A stretch of 64,000 nt of DNA from Alnus glutinosa (lineage: Eukaryota > Streptophyta > Magnoliopsida > Fagales > Betulaceae): assembly GCF_958979055.1 (NCBI RefSeq), contig NC_084896.1:1612001-1676000 (forward strand), written 5' to 3'. The notes under the pieces are model-generated. The model did no database searches, was not told the DNA's origin, and saw only the letters and a program-made list of their open reading frames with translations. A program made the translations under genes and the position numbers. The stretch's first letter is position 1; each line of letters begins with the position of its first letter. Of the stretch, positions 22,801-34,640 are shown piece by piece.

Positions 22801-25569
22801 ATCAGCAGTCAACAACAATTTCAACTGGCAATTGTATACCATATGCTTGTTTGTACATGATAGCAAAAACAAAGAGTGGGAGTTGGAAAAAAGGAGAAAC
22901 TCTGAGACACTCCCCCACCCCCAATATATCAACTGGGTAAATGAGGAAAGCCAATCATTAACATAGTTGCATTAATGTCAGTGTTTAAGCCAACATTACT
23001 ACATGCATCCTTGTTCTTTACATAAAAATAAAGCACATTCATCAAGAATACCTTATTCTTGGTGAAACTGATGATGAAAATTATCAACTCAAATACTTGA
23101 TTAAAAAAAAAGGAGTAATTCGTATTAGATGCATAAATAAATTCCAAGCAGCACTAGCTAATTTCCTATATTGCCATATTCTCACATTATAGTCAATTAA
23201 GATAAGCATGGAACTGCCAACAACCTAAATAGTGTGATAAATGCCACGTATGAACATGTTACGTGCTTTTTCTTACCCTTTTGCTGAATTCAGTAAACAT
23301 GTATGTACACACTTCCATGGATAATAAAAATAGCAAAATAAGATATATGATCAAATGCGAGGCTCCAGGTGGTCCCATAAAATGCTTTGTTGGGAATTAA
23401 AGTACCTAACAATTTACAAAGCTGCAGTTGGGGTTGTGTAAAGTTGATAAGAGCAAATAAATCGTAAATTAACTACCACTATTAACAGGGAGTAGAACAT
23501 TGCTCCCATATGGAAATAATTTTCATATAATTCTAGAAATTTCACATGTTAGTAGTTTGCATTCTACAAAGAAATCAAGTAATAACAACAATACTTTTAC
23601 ATAAAAGAAGAGCTAGACCATTTTATCTACTCACTGGTTCCTACAAGTAGGCTGACTAGACAATTTTATTTTTCAACCTTAGAAAGTTTAGAAAATCCGA
23701 TAAGAACACCACTTTTAAGCATCCAAAATTAGATGACAAGGTAGGATACTGTTATCCATGAAATACCAACACATCTCCTTGACTCATTTGAGACGAATAC
23801 ACCTTTTGTGACTGTTAAATCACCAGTTGTCTCAAAAACTTAACTCGATAAGAAATAGTGAATTTAATAATTTAATTAATAATCTAACAATACCCCTCAA
23901 GTGTGGACTCAAACTCTCTCTAAACAAATGAGACCCAATAGATAGAATATTTAATTGAAATGGAGGTTAAATTGTAGAGTCAAAGTTTGAACTTAAGACC
24001 TCTGTTATGATACCATGTTAAATCATTAGTTGTCCCAAAAACTTAAGTTAATAGAAAATAATGAATTTAACCATTTAATTAATATTCTAACAACGACGAA
24101 TATACCTTTTGTGACAAAAATGGTTGAATACCAAAACAAGACGCCAAAAACTTGTATGCTACTCAATGAGATATAAATCTACCTTTTAGCGGAATTAGCA
24201 TGTGATACTAAGATGAGATCCTCCAGTTAGAAAATTCTCAATTGTTTTCCTCGCTCTTTAATGCCTATCATTCTTTGGAGATCCTCAATTTGGGAAAAAT
24301 GCGATCACAAACATACTAAACTTTCAACATGAACATACTTCATGGTACCATCTGCCTCTATCATTTGTTACATATATGCTGCCTTTCTCTTATAAAGGCT
24401 ATGCAGTGAGGAAAATTAGTCTCGAGGTTTCACACACATGCATGCATGCATGCACACAATTTTTACTCACAAAAAGTATATAGAAGAGGTTAACACACGG
24501 ATCAAATAGAGTAAAAATTCATCAGAGAATCAGGTGCACTAAATTTGCAACAAGTTTTTGAATCCTATAAATTAGTCCACTTCATGTGTCAAATGACTAC
24601 ATAAGTCAGATCATATACTTTTATCTCAAAAAGATACCTGGAAAACTAATTTATTGGTCTTACCTCATCCAACATGGACAATAGCTTGGTCAACTTGTTC
24701 TGCAGATCTTGTCTTTCAGCATGAGAAAGTTCACATGTGGAGTTACTGGCCGATTCTTGAGGGTGTGAAGACCCTCCAGTTTCATTCTTTGATCCTCCGT
24801 CGCCCTCCTTGGGACTCTTTATCTGATGCTCATGCGTGCCTTTTTTTGCAGTATCAGGATGCTTTAGAGCTTTGTGGACATTAACCACTTCATCAAGCAG
24901 TAGTTGTGCTGCCTTGAGATATTTGGAATTGGGAATGTTTCTCACAACACTCGACATCCCATAAGGAGATAAATCCCCTTTTAAATCCTGATTGCCTCCA
25001 GGAAAACTAGGTGGCAAGTATTCAGCGTTTCTCATCTGTTCATCTCTAGAAGAGCCATTCCTATCACCACTATCATCTGAAATTGGACTCAAGAAGGAAG
25101 CAAATCCTCGATTAGGATCCCGATATGGGATCGATGGCATTTGGATTCCTGATGGGATTTGTGTACTGAGGCTGAGGGATAATCCCTGACCCTGCAAATT
25201 TTGTCCACTCTGAAGAAAGCTGGCAGAGCCACCCATTGGGTTTGTAACCAGCATCTCATTTCTACCCTCCCTCCATGCACTGAAATCATGCTCCACAATG
25301 CGTGACCCACCAAGATTTGACAAGATTTCATGTTGCTGTGGGGGAGAATTTGAAGCACCCAACGATGGGATTTCCATGCAGTTGTTTTGCTGCTGAGAAT
25401 TCCCGGCCAAAGCATCCGAGTATGACCCAGAGTTCATATACATCATCATATTACCAGAAAGAACTGGTGCTTCTGCGTACGAACTAGGCAAATGTTCCCT
25501 TAAATAGAGCATTGGCGCAGCATCTCTTTGATTATTTGAATTACTGTAAAAAGTTGCCATTTTTTCCAA
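19808..25569 (-). CDS. BEL1-like TALE homeodomain transcription factor (BLH1-type)
   Basis: Exons on the minus strand: 25569-24664, 21851-21472, 21365-21305 and 20506-19808, giving 681 residues (678 if the second Met, three codons later, is used). An SLSLS stretch lies near residue 131 and the SKY box (SKYLKAAQ) at 215-222; the BELL domain follows across intron 1 ([25 protein letters not shown]). The homeodomain carries the three-residue TALE loop PYP and helix 3 [15 protein letters not shown]. The C-terminus has the ZIBEL-type motif VSLTLGL. The 61-bp exon inside the homeobox is the classic BELL exon, and phases agree throughout. BEL1-like proteins pair with KNOX proteins through SKY/BELL, enter the nucleus and bind TGAC-core sites to control meristem and organ development. 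The 2.8-kb first coding intron contains a TRIM. Which Arabidopsis BLH is the ortholog is not certain. Confidence 0.92.
23813..24092 (-). mobile_element. TRIM retrotransposon (280 bp, 77-bp LTRs) in BEL1-like intron 1
   Basis: Two direct 77-bp LTRs lie at 24016-24092 and 23813-23889 and read tgttaga/t...taaca on the minus strand. A degenerate primer-binding site, tggtatcataac (24004-24015), adjoins the first LTR and a purine tract (tgagggg) precedes the second. Size and architecture match the element at 59023-59302. It is flanked by a longer direct repeat, gacgaatacaccttttgtgac / gacgaatataccttttgtgac (see findings). Confidence 0.8.
24431..24457. repeat. short (atgc)n microsatellite
   Basis: The sequence cacatgcatgcatgcatgcatgcaca lies in the first coding intron of the BEL1-like gene. 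Confidence 0.7.
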
Positions 25570-26425
25570 ATCTCAATAATTTCCACCTGGGTATTTGATT
25601 TCGATTACAAAGACACCCGGGAACTGAAAAAAACCAATCAAGACAGCTTCCTGTTATTAACAATTCTTATTCTATCTATATATAAACAATGACTGTAGGA
25701 AGTTTGAATTTAATTAATTAGCAATCAAATTTTAGTCTTACAGATATGTCTGAAATTGTTTTTCACTAATCACATCTCATGCAATCAATATATAAGAGAA
25801 ACAATTCACAAGAACAATATACCACAAGCAGATATATTAATACACTGTTATCCATTATCAAACAGAAGTTATTACTGCATAAAAAAAAAAGTTCGTAGTC
25901 ACAACACTCAACAGTCAACAGTAGGTAAAATCCTTATGAAAGAACCAATTATCAAAAGAGCAATCTTTGTTTTCATGGGCATATCAAATTCATATATATG
26001 AATTTATTGGGTTCTTTCGAAAGAAAACTTCAATACAAGCATCAAAAGTGAGCAATCTTACGAAACGATTGAAGGAAGCGTTTACAAAAAAATCTGTGAA
26101 AGTGCATTAAATACTCCATAAATCACTTTTGTCCACCAAGTAAGCAAATATAAGCGTAACCCTATTACATAACGAGCAATAATGACCCAAAAAAATCAGA
26201 AATAACAAGGGGAAAAAAATAAACTTCAAAAGAGAGAACCATGGATACGTATGGAACAAAAACAAAAACAAAATTTACAGAACCCCACAAGCAAAAAAAG
26301 GGAGGAAGGAAGCAAGCAAAAAGAAAGACGAATAACCTTTTAGATGTCAGTAAATGCTGAAAAATTAAAAAACAGAAAGAACTCTTCATTTTCTTATCAT
26401 CGCCATCATCATCTTATCCATCAGT

Positions 26426-26464
<39 letters not shown>

Positions 26465-27280
26465 CACAGATATTTATAGTTCAGGAGCTAAGACAATGAA
26501 AAAAGAAAAAAGAAATGAGAAAAGTCATAGAAATGAGAATAAATAAATAAAAAATACCTGGAAATCCGTAGCAGTTGTGGGTATTGTGGGGAACAGCAAA
26601 GCTTGGAGACAACAACCGATCCGCAGGAACACAATCCTCCCAAAACTAAACACTTTCCGATCCCGAGACTCCCCCAAATACAACACCACAAAGCCTCAGT
26701 TTTCATCGAAAATTTTATTCATCAATATACAACATCACTCATAGTAATAATAAAGAAAAGAAGACGCAGAGAAGAAAAACCAACTGTTTTTTGGAAAATT
26801 CAAAAAAAACAAAAAAAAAAAAAGAGGTAATAATTCGAAGAGCTATGAATTTTCACTTTTGATCTTTTTTTCTAATCATATATTCTCCATCTATGATTCC
26901 CATCAATCCCCACGTGAGAATCACACATAAACACCCCCCCCTCTCTCTCTGTCTAAAAGTTTCTGTGAGAAACTCCAAAGAATGATATCTTTCTCTTTCT
27001 ATCTCTATCTCTATCTCTGTCTCGTTTCGTAAAATAGAATTTTCGCTTTTTGAGCTTTCCTTTCTATTTCTTTTTTCTTTTGGGTTTTGCTTCTTCTTCT
27101 TCTTCTTCTTCTTGATCTTCTTGAGCTTGTTCTTGGCTGGTGAAAGAAGCGTTTGGTTAAGAAGCTCAATCTCTAACTACCAGTTGGTAGAACTAAACCC
27201 TCCCTTAAACCCATACACCATCTCTCTCTCTCTCAACCTCAGGGCTGTCTCTCTCATCCCTGAGCATGGAAGGTCTGGCT
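25570..27280 (-). promoter_or_regulatory. 5' UTR, 5' UTR intron and promoter of the BEL1-like gene
   Basis: On the minus strand an acceptor ttttttcag|TTCC places the start of the coding exon at 25623. A donor GATTTCCAG|gtattttt ends an upstream non-coding exon at 26558. The 5' UTR intron (25624-26557) holds a (TC)n run, seen as (ga)n at 26430-26462 on the plus strand. The upstream exon and promoter continue through pyrimidine-rich sequence at 26930-27120. The transcription start cannot be placed. Confidence 0.6.
26430..26462. repeat. (GA)n microsatellite in 5' UTR intron
   Basis: An uninterrupted run of about 16 ga units lies in the 5' UTR intron of the BEL1-like gene. Confidence 0.9.
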
Positions 27281-27696
27281 TTGCTGCAATATCCACCATA
27301 CACAGCAATACAGCATATTCTAATCTTTTCCTTTGTTTTCTTGTCTTCTTCTTTTTTTATTATTATTATTTATTTTGAAGCTTCTATTCAATTTAATTAT
27401 TTATTTACTATTTGTTTGTTTCTTTGTTTCACTTATTTGATTGCTTTTATATTCTTCTCTTCTCTTTTTTGTCTTTTTGTTTTTTGTGCTCTTTTCAAAT
27501 TTTTAAACGTGGGAGGCGCACCAGTAGGTACAGGTGCCCATATTACTGCTGTTATTCCAACTAATACTGTGATCTTGCACTGGGGGTCCTCTCATTTCAT
27601 GTATTTATGTTTCTTTCCCTATAGTTTCTGTAATCATGGATTACTATACTAGTATTACACTAATAGTCAATATCATCCTTTACAACTTGTAGAGGG

Positions 27697-27732
<36 letters not shown>

Positions 27733-28644
27733 TCTATAAAGGGGATTGATTCTTTCTGATGAATTGGGATTCCTGCAATTAGGTGTTCAAGGTAGTCACA
27801 AATAAAGGATTCTAGGGCCTATTTATTCCGAGTAGCTTAGAGTGCGAGGTCTATTAGTCGGGAACAAGAACATCTCGTTACCTTCCTTTTTGTGACTGTC
27901 TGAATTATTAAACACCCCAATTGTAAGAATATATATCTTTCAAAATTCTTAGCAATCCATGTTTACAGAATAAAGGACAATAATTATAGAGATTAGTGAA
28001 ATTCAACGATAGGCTTTGTTTGATTAAAAAAAAATTATTCTCCCTTTTGTTTTCTATTTTTAAAACAAAAATATTAACGAACACTCAAAAACACATAGTA
28101 CTCTAAACTATATTTTTATTTGTCACATCATAACACTTTTTAAAATAAAAAAACACTCTTAAAAAAGTATTTAGAAACCATGAATGTGTAGATAATTATT
28201 TTTTTAAGTCATAGAAAATATTTAAAAGAATTTCAAAGCCAAATTGATGCTTTGTAATTAAATTTATAAGAAAATAGATAGATCTAAGGTGCATAGCTTT
28301 GTCTTATTTGCTAGAGAATTTATGAACAATATGCCCACTTTTGAAATGTGAGTATCATATGCTTGAAGTAGAAAAGGTAAGATCATATTGCAAATTTTTC
28401 TTCATAGTGATAGTGATGAGGATATTCTATGATAGCAAACACAACCTATGGAAATAGCCTAACCCACTAATTGGCACTACACATCTTTAGATATTCTTTC
28501 CCCCTTGCTTTCTTTTGTCTTTTAGATTGTTAGAATGAAAAAAGCATCTTGGGTAGGGGTTATATTTCGAATCATCTAGAGGCACAAACTTTTGAAAAGT
28601 AGTGGCAATATTATTCATCCAATCTTGTTAGAGTATTTATTAAA
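27281..28644. other. AT-rich intergenic DNA with (TA)n tract, no gene seen
   Basis: Reading frames at 27112-27652 are T-rich low-complexity translations, not genes. A (TA)n microsatellite runs from about 27699 to 27730. The rest is AT-rich with no recognisable family. Confidence 0.5.
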
Positions 28645-28925
28645 GGATTAAGAGTTTGTTTGTAATTTGTGATTTTGCAGGTCAAAAGTGTGATTTTTGT
28701 TTCGGTCTTGGTGGCTTTGCGATTTTACAGATTAAAAGTGAGATTTTAAACGAAACGCAAAAAGTATATTGTTTGGAAGTGTATTTTTAAAAAATTACAA
28801 TTTGAAAAAGAAAAAAAATATATATATTTTTAAATCGCAAGTAAGGAGTGCGTTTTTTAAAATACATAATTTTAAATACTAAACTGCATTTTTTAAGGTA
28901 AAATAGCGATCTAAAAATAATATTG
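28645..28925. mobile_element. degenerate hAT-like MITE (gcgatttt family)
   Basis: Phrases such as gtgattttgcaggtcaaaag, ggctttgcgattttacag and gtgcgttttttaaaatac match the vocabulary of the copies in intron 14 of the beta-galactosidase gene and at 61920-62224. Ends are not resolved. Confidence 0.4.
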
Positions 28926-29594
28926 TTCCCACAAACTTTTTATTTTTTTATTCGAAAAGTAGCACCATGCCACATATAGTTCAAATGTGATAATAATGGA
29001 ACCACTTTGAACTTAGCTTTTGTAGGTTATAACCATGTGAGATGAGAGGAGATTATGGCAAGAAACTACATTTTTATCTTGTCGTTATTCTATCATGTCA
29101 ACGTAATAATGTTAATCAATTTTTGTTAAAAAAATTAATTAATTAAAGACTGATTGATACTGTCATGCCAACAAAGTGTGATAATAATAATAAAACAAAA
29201 ATATAGTCTCTAGAATTACCCATTAAAAAAAGTTTACATTTAAAAAAAAAAAAAAAAAAAAAGAAGGAAGGAAACAACAAGAAAGGAGTAGCCTGTAACA
29301 TTTATACTTTGCAAGCATGGTGCATGACTGCATCCCAATAAGAAAAGCATGCTGCGTGCTACTATAAATACGTACCCAAAAAAAAAAAAAACACTATTTT
29401 TTGGTATGAATTATATATGTTGGTTCAATAGTCTGTTTTCATCCAAAGGTGGAAAAGATTATGAATAAGAAAAGGTTCAATTTGGGTATAAAGTTGATGC
29501 TTACTTGATGTGGGTTCGTTAGTTAATTGAAAAGCTCAATACAGTTATAATTTAAAATTTTGACGTAACGGCTAAAACGACGATGTTAATGGTC

Positions 29595-30080
29595 GGAGAG
29601 AACTACATTTATAACTCTTGAACTTTTATTTATTTTGAAATAAGGTATTTAAAAAGACTAAACTAAACTAAACTAAACTTTAAAACATCTCAATTTAGTG
29701 TATTCATTTTTAAAAAAGTTTCAATATCAGTCTTCTGTTAGAATTTTCTGTTAAATTCTATCAAAATTTTCAAAATACCTCTGTGTTTATTTTTTTTTAA
29801 AAAAATAATTTTAAAAATTTTAAAAAAGATTCAAGCATGAGTATTTTTGCAAATTTCGTTAAATTCTAACCAACACCTAAATCATGGCAATTTTTTTTTC
29901 TTTTTTTCCTAAAAAAAAATGGATATTTTGTTAATTTTGACAGGATTTAACGGAAAATTCTAACGGAGGGCTGAGATTGAAACTTTCTGAAAAATAAATA
30001 TCTTAAATTGAGACGTTTTAAAATTTAGGTACCTTCTTTCAAAATGGTTGAAAGTTCATGAATTATAAATAAAATTCTCC
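29595..30080. mobile_element. large foldback MITE (~486 bp)
   Basis: The left arm (ggagagaactacatttataa, then gtttcaatatcagtcttctg, ttagaattttctgttaaatt) is matched in inverted order by the right arm (aatttaacggaaaattctaa, gggctgagattgaaac, aattataaataaaattctcc). The loop is A/T-rich. A short (aaact)n run lies in the left arm. No open reading frame is seen. Confidence 0.65.
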
Positions 30081-30189
30081 CTAATATTTATTACAACTCT
30101 AAATGAGGGTTAAATCATCATCTACCCTTTCCCCTTAATCCCCTTCCCTTTCACTGTATTACTCATAAAATTAAAAAAATAAAAAAAAA

Positions 30190-30350
30190 ATAAAAATGTG
30201 AGAGCTAATTATTTAATTAAAATGGGTAAACTGTAAAATTAGGATTTAAATTAATAACCTCCATTATATGTTGCGTTAAATTACTACTTATTTTAAATAT
30301 TTATATTGATATAAAATAATAAATTTAATTATTTAATCAATATATTAACA
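30190..30350 (-). mobile_element. partial TRIM (one LTR plus internal part)
   Basis: The segment 30274-30350 is 77 bp and reads tgttaatatattgattaaat... to ...taatttaacg on the minus strand, the same length and pattern as the LTRs of the two full TRIMs. The internal part (accattttaattaaataa-type sequence) continues to about 30190. The second LTR is missing or unrecognisable. Confidence 0.5.
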
Positions 30351-30658
30351 TTAATAAAAACTTCCAAATAAGAAGTGTTGTGCAATACGGACAGTAGCCC
30401 ATAGGCATGTTTGTTAAAATTTTCATTATTTTGTCGTTAAAAAACTTGTTTTGTCTGTTTCAAAAAAAAAAAAAATAAAATAAAATTAACAAACAATCTA
30501 TTTTTAAAATTAATTTCACATTTATGTCACTTTAAAACACTTGTTCAAACTAAAAAAAAAAAAAAAAAAAAAAAAAAACCATCACAACACATTTACACAT
30601 AGATGCATATTTTTTTAGATGAAATAGTCCAAAGAATGTTCAATTTTTCTATACTCCT

Positions 30659-31233
30659 AGCTAGGGATGAAAATGTGGGTGGCTATTCCGTCCGCATTTG
30701 CTGTCCACACCTAACCGCTATCCGCAAATGCGGATGCGGATAGGTTTTAAAATAACCGCATCCGTATTTCTTTTATATATAATATATATTATACATATTT
30801 AATTAAATTCACTAAAATGAGATTTTTGAATTTGGTAAGTTTATGACGATTATGTTATATTAGGTTTTTTTTTCCTATTATCTAAAAGCCATACTTCACT
30901 ATATTTACTTTTTTTCTTTTCTTTGGGCAATCCAAATCCCAGTTGCTCTATAATTAATAAGATTAAATTGTGTAACAAATGAAAATCTTAATTTATTTAA
31001 GCTTACATATTTTAATAATTATGTTATTTAAGCTAGCATATAGATTTAGATAGTAATCCAAAACGTCAATTATCTCATCGGTTGATAGCAGATAATAACC
31101 GTATTTAATAATCGCACGGATGCGAATATTAATTGCATAATGTGAATGCAGATACGAAAAGCTTAAATTAATAACCAAATTATGCATGTACAAATTTTAT
31201 TAATTTCTGCATTTGCATTTTTATCCATACAGC
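30659..31233. mobile_element. foldback-like repeat with gcggatgcggata core
   Basis: The left end ctagggatgaaaatgtggg is inverted relative to the right end gcatttttatccata. Inside, ccgcaaatgcggatgcggat and a diverged counterpart near 31085-31150 (aatcgcacggatgcgaat) lie on either side of AT-rich sequence. This vocabulary is common in plant dispersed repeats. Confidence 0.5.
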
Positions 31234-31424
31234 TCAGCTATCCTATAGAGTAGAGAATCAACAAGTCGTTTTCTGATGATGGTATAAAGTTGCAAAACAG
31301 ACTCATCCTGTGGCATATGGACCCCAAAAAGTGATGTGGGAGTCATTATGGACGATGATGATGGGTACCATGATTCATTCAGCAAACCACTAAAAGACAT
31401 AGGAAAAAATAAATAAACGGTGGT

Positions 31425-31430
<6 letters not shown>

Positions 31431-31466
<36 letters not shown>
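31431..31466. repeat. (TA)n microsatellite
   Basis: About 18 uninterrupted ta units. Further (TA)n tracts lie at 31515-31536, 31752-31769, 31953-31982, 35970-35998 and 40139-40160. Confidence 0.9.
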
Positions 31467-31470
<4 letters not shown>

Positions 31471-31770
31471 GAAAAAAAATATTGGTGTTGTGGGTAAATA
31501 TATGAATTAAAAACCATATATATATATATATATATAAAACATAAAAACGATTTTCACCTTTATGTCAAATAAAAGTACTTTTTTAAAGCCAAAAAATAAA
31601 AAATAATAATTAAAAAAAAAAAAAAACTTCAAAAACACATTAACAATCAATGACTAGTGATTAAGAGAGAGTACGGCTATTTCTCAAAGCCATGCATATC
31701 ATGTTGAAAAAAAATATGAATATGAATAGGAAAAGGAAAAAAAAAATAAAAATATATATATATATATATG

Positions 31771-31949
31771 AGTAATGATTCACTACCACCTAAATATACA
31801 ACTTTTCACCACCTTGCCTATGTGGCAAGGTGGTCCCCCACCTTAATTTATTTTTAAAAAATAAAAAAAAACTCAAAAAGTAGTGGGGGACCACCTTGCC
31901 ACATAGACAAGGTGGTAAAAAGTTGTATATTTAGGTGGTAGTGAATCAT

Positions 31950-31953
<4 letters not shown>
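31771..31953. mobile_element. near-perfect foldback MITE between (TA)n tracts
   Basis: This is a 183-bp element. Its left arm (agtaatgattcactaccacc... ccttgcctatgtggcaagg) and right arm (reverse complement) differ at only about two positions over roughly 70 bases. The ends abut (TA)n on both sides, so a TA target-site duplication (Stowaway/mariner type) is possible but cannot be proved. The near identity of the arms points to recent insertion, and the transcript would form a long hairpin. Confidence 0.8.
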
Positions 31954-31982
<29 letters not shown>

Positions 31983-31986
<4 letters not shown>

Positions 31987-34284
31987 GGCAAAAAATTTAA
32001 GGACTTCAAGACTCGATTATAATAACAATTTCTTTCTAGAGTGTTAATAGGATTTGACAAAACCGTTTCCATGATATAATGAAGCCCACAAGTTACACTA
32101 GAATTACACCTTCTAGAGTAACTGAGACACCCTTAGAATGTGAATAATGCACAAAGAGATTGTATGGAATATAATAAGATAATTATTCTGTTGTATCTTT
32201 GGAGATGACCATAAGGTCATATTTATAATGATTTTGGACTCGTCTCAACGGTCCAAATTGATTCAATCTAATGGTCATGAATCATAGCAGCCACATCCCA
32301 CTTAGTAGTCACCTTAATAAGCATTTCAATATATCTCTTTGGACGACTATATTTCTTTATAACGTATTTTGTCTCCTTTCTAAGGTGATCATGGTTCACC
32401 TTGACAATTAGTCTATTGACTTATTAAGAGCTAAACTCATCATTTTAATTCTCCAAAACATCATTACACTAAAAGACGTATCTTTATAATTGGGGTTTTA
32501 TAAGTGAAATTCGGCCAATGACTCCAAATAAAACATAAAAGTGGCCGAATAAGTGTTTTTATAATAATCACAATCAATTTACAGTAAATAACCACACACG
32601 ATATCACTAAAATTAATCAAAGCATAAAATCAAGCAAACACAAGCATTTCAGTGATAAAGTGTAAACCTTTTGAATAACTATTCAAAAATAAAACCACTT
32701 CGTAGTTAACCAACACTATGAACAATTACCCACTATATAAGACTGAACTTACAATCAATTATACTTATAAAACATTTTGTTGTAAACCTAAATTGTACCC
32801 AACAAGTGGGCCATTTGTTTCCTATCTCAGTGGTGTTCCAAAAGTCTAGTCAATCTTCTTTTAAGCTTCCTCTGAAACTCAAAACTTAAGGGGCAGAAGA
32901 TTTGATTTTTGTGTGGGTTAACAAAGTCTATGAGAGGGTTGAGAATAATAAGAACATGAAAGCTTTATCAAATAATACAAAATAATGGTCCCAGGTATAA
33001 TGAAAATTGTGGCTTATGATGCTTATATATGCCATGAAAAAAAAAATACATAAGTTTAAGGAGCTAGTTGGTTTAAGAAAAATATTGTTAGAGGCATCAG
33101 TGTTCAAATGGGTTAGTAGAGAGTTTGAATGCGGGTTAGGGTTTTACTGTTTTTTCGCCTGCAGTGTTCGAACGTGATATGACCAATGTTGTGACGAAGT
33201 GTCTTGAATATAACTCAACTCCATTCGTGTTCAAACCCTTTACGATCATGCTTGTGACCGAATGTCTTTGTGTCTCTTATGAAACACCTCAATTCGATCA
33301 TTTTGTGACTACCATTACGACCAAGGCTCCCGACGATAACTTGTTCCATACAGTAGTTTAACCTCGTTCGAATGCTGTGCGGTCGCCACTGCAACCGAGC
33401 ATTTGGAAAACTTGAAATGCAACATCTTGAAGACATCTGTTCAAGCTTTCTGCGATTAGGACAATAATCGAAACTCTCATATCTCAATTCTTGACGTGCT
33501 TTGAAAATCGCATTCAATCGGCCATTGATCAAGATTACAATCGAGCTTCTCTATTAGTTCTAAATACTCGTCTCATTGAACACAAATTGAAGTCCCAACT
33601 CAACAAAACTTTCCTAAACACATGAATTTAAATGAGAGGAGCACAACCGAGCAATATGAATGATATAAAATGCAATAAATGCAAAAATGGAAATCATAAT
33701 ACAACCCAAATCAGACTTGAAAACCTCAATGAAGCAACCAATAAACACCGGATTTTTTCTGAGCTCTTTGTATGGGTTAGTGAAATCATGAAGGAGAGGA
33801 ATGATTAATTTGGAGACAACAAAAAAACTCAATTGTTTTGAAAAAGAAAAAAGAAAAAAATTAAGCACCAAATTCAATAATCCCCCTTAATTATATATCA
33901 AATTTTGTCTCTCACGCCATGGAATACATCACATCACATTTGAAATTCGATGAAATTAAATCTCATGGAAAGACAAATTGTATTTCGAATGCAGTAAGGG
34001 TCCAAAGATTTAAAAATTTGATGGATTGAAATTGCACTCATAATCTATAACATTTAAATAATGCTTGTGTGACATGTTTGAGAAATGTTCAACAAGTACG
34101 CTTAAAACCTTAAAACAATCTTAAAAAATAAAAATAAAAAACCCTTAATATTACATCAAAATGTTTTTGTCTTCATATTTAAGGAAGATAAATATGAACA
34201 TGTAACCTTTCTCAAAAGTTTCCAAGCATCTCAATCACAAAGTAAAGAATTTTAAAAAATAAAAATAAAAAATCACAAAGTAAG
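31983..34284. other. intergenic DNA, no gene recognised
   Basis: There are unique-looking stretches at 32080-32980 and 33100-33560. The latter is GC-richer and opens short frames on both strands (33164-33361 plus, 33215-33532 minus). Its many ttcgaac/gttcgaa words suggest a decayed repeat. I recognise no protein domain. Confidence 0.4.
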
Positions 34285-34640
34285 AAGAGCAGGAAGAATA
34301 GAGCCATTTTGGCAATAAAGACAAGATTGAGAGTCCCAAACAAGAAGTCACAAAAAGCTGTCGAGCAGCAGAGGGAACAGAGCCTTGAAGTTGTGACGTG
34401 GAGAGGGCCTCATGGCTCGAATACGGTATATGCTGGAGGGAAGGGACGTGAGGAATGGGGCAGCAGTACAGAGACTCGGCCTTGGGATTCGCGAAAAGTG
34501 AAAAATCTAACGTTTAATAAACGGAGGAATCTGATTGGTGGAGGGCCGTGACGACCCCGAGAATTGCTCTCACACGGTCGGTCCTATGTATGATTCCGAA
34601 AGTTGGGTTTAATTCGGTTTCGGTTTCGGTTCGCTTTTCT
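34285..34640. other. GC-richer island of unknown nature
   Basis: Base composition rises sharply against the AT-rich surroundings. A plus-strand frame (34309-34551, 80 codons) has no recognisable domain. On the minus strand an open stretch reads ARQLFVTSCLGLSILSLL and an inverted CCAAT word (ccaccaatcag) lies upstream of it. It could be a decayed first exon with its promoter, or a transposon fragment. I assign no function. Confidence 0.3.

Noticed and set aside
27112..27652. Plus-strand frames rich in Phe, Leu and Tyr
   Set aside because: T-rich leader or intergenic sequence; the composition explains the frames.
33164..33532. Overlapping 65- and 105-codon frames on opposite strands
   Set aside because: No domain resemblance; likely a decayed repeat.
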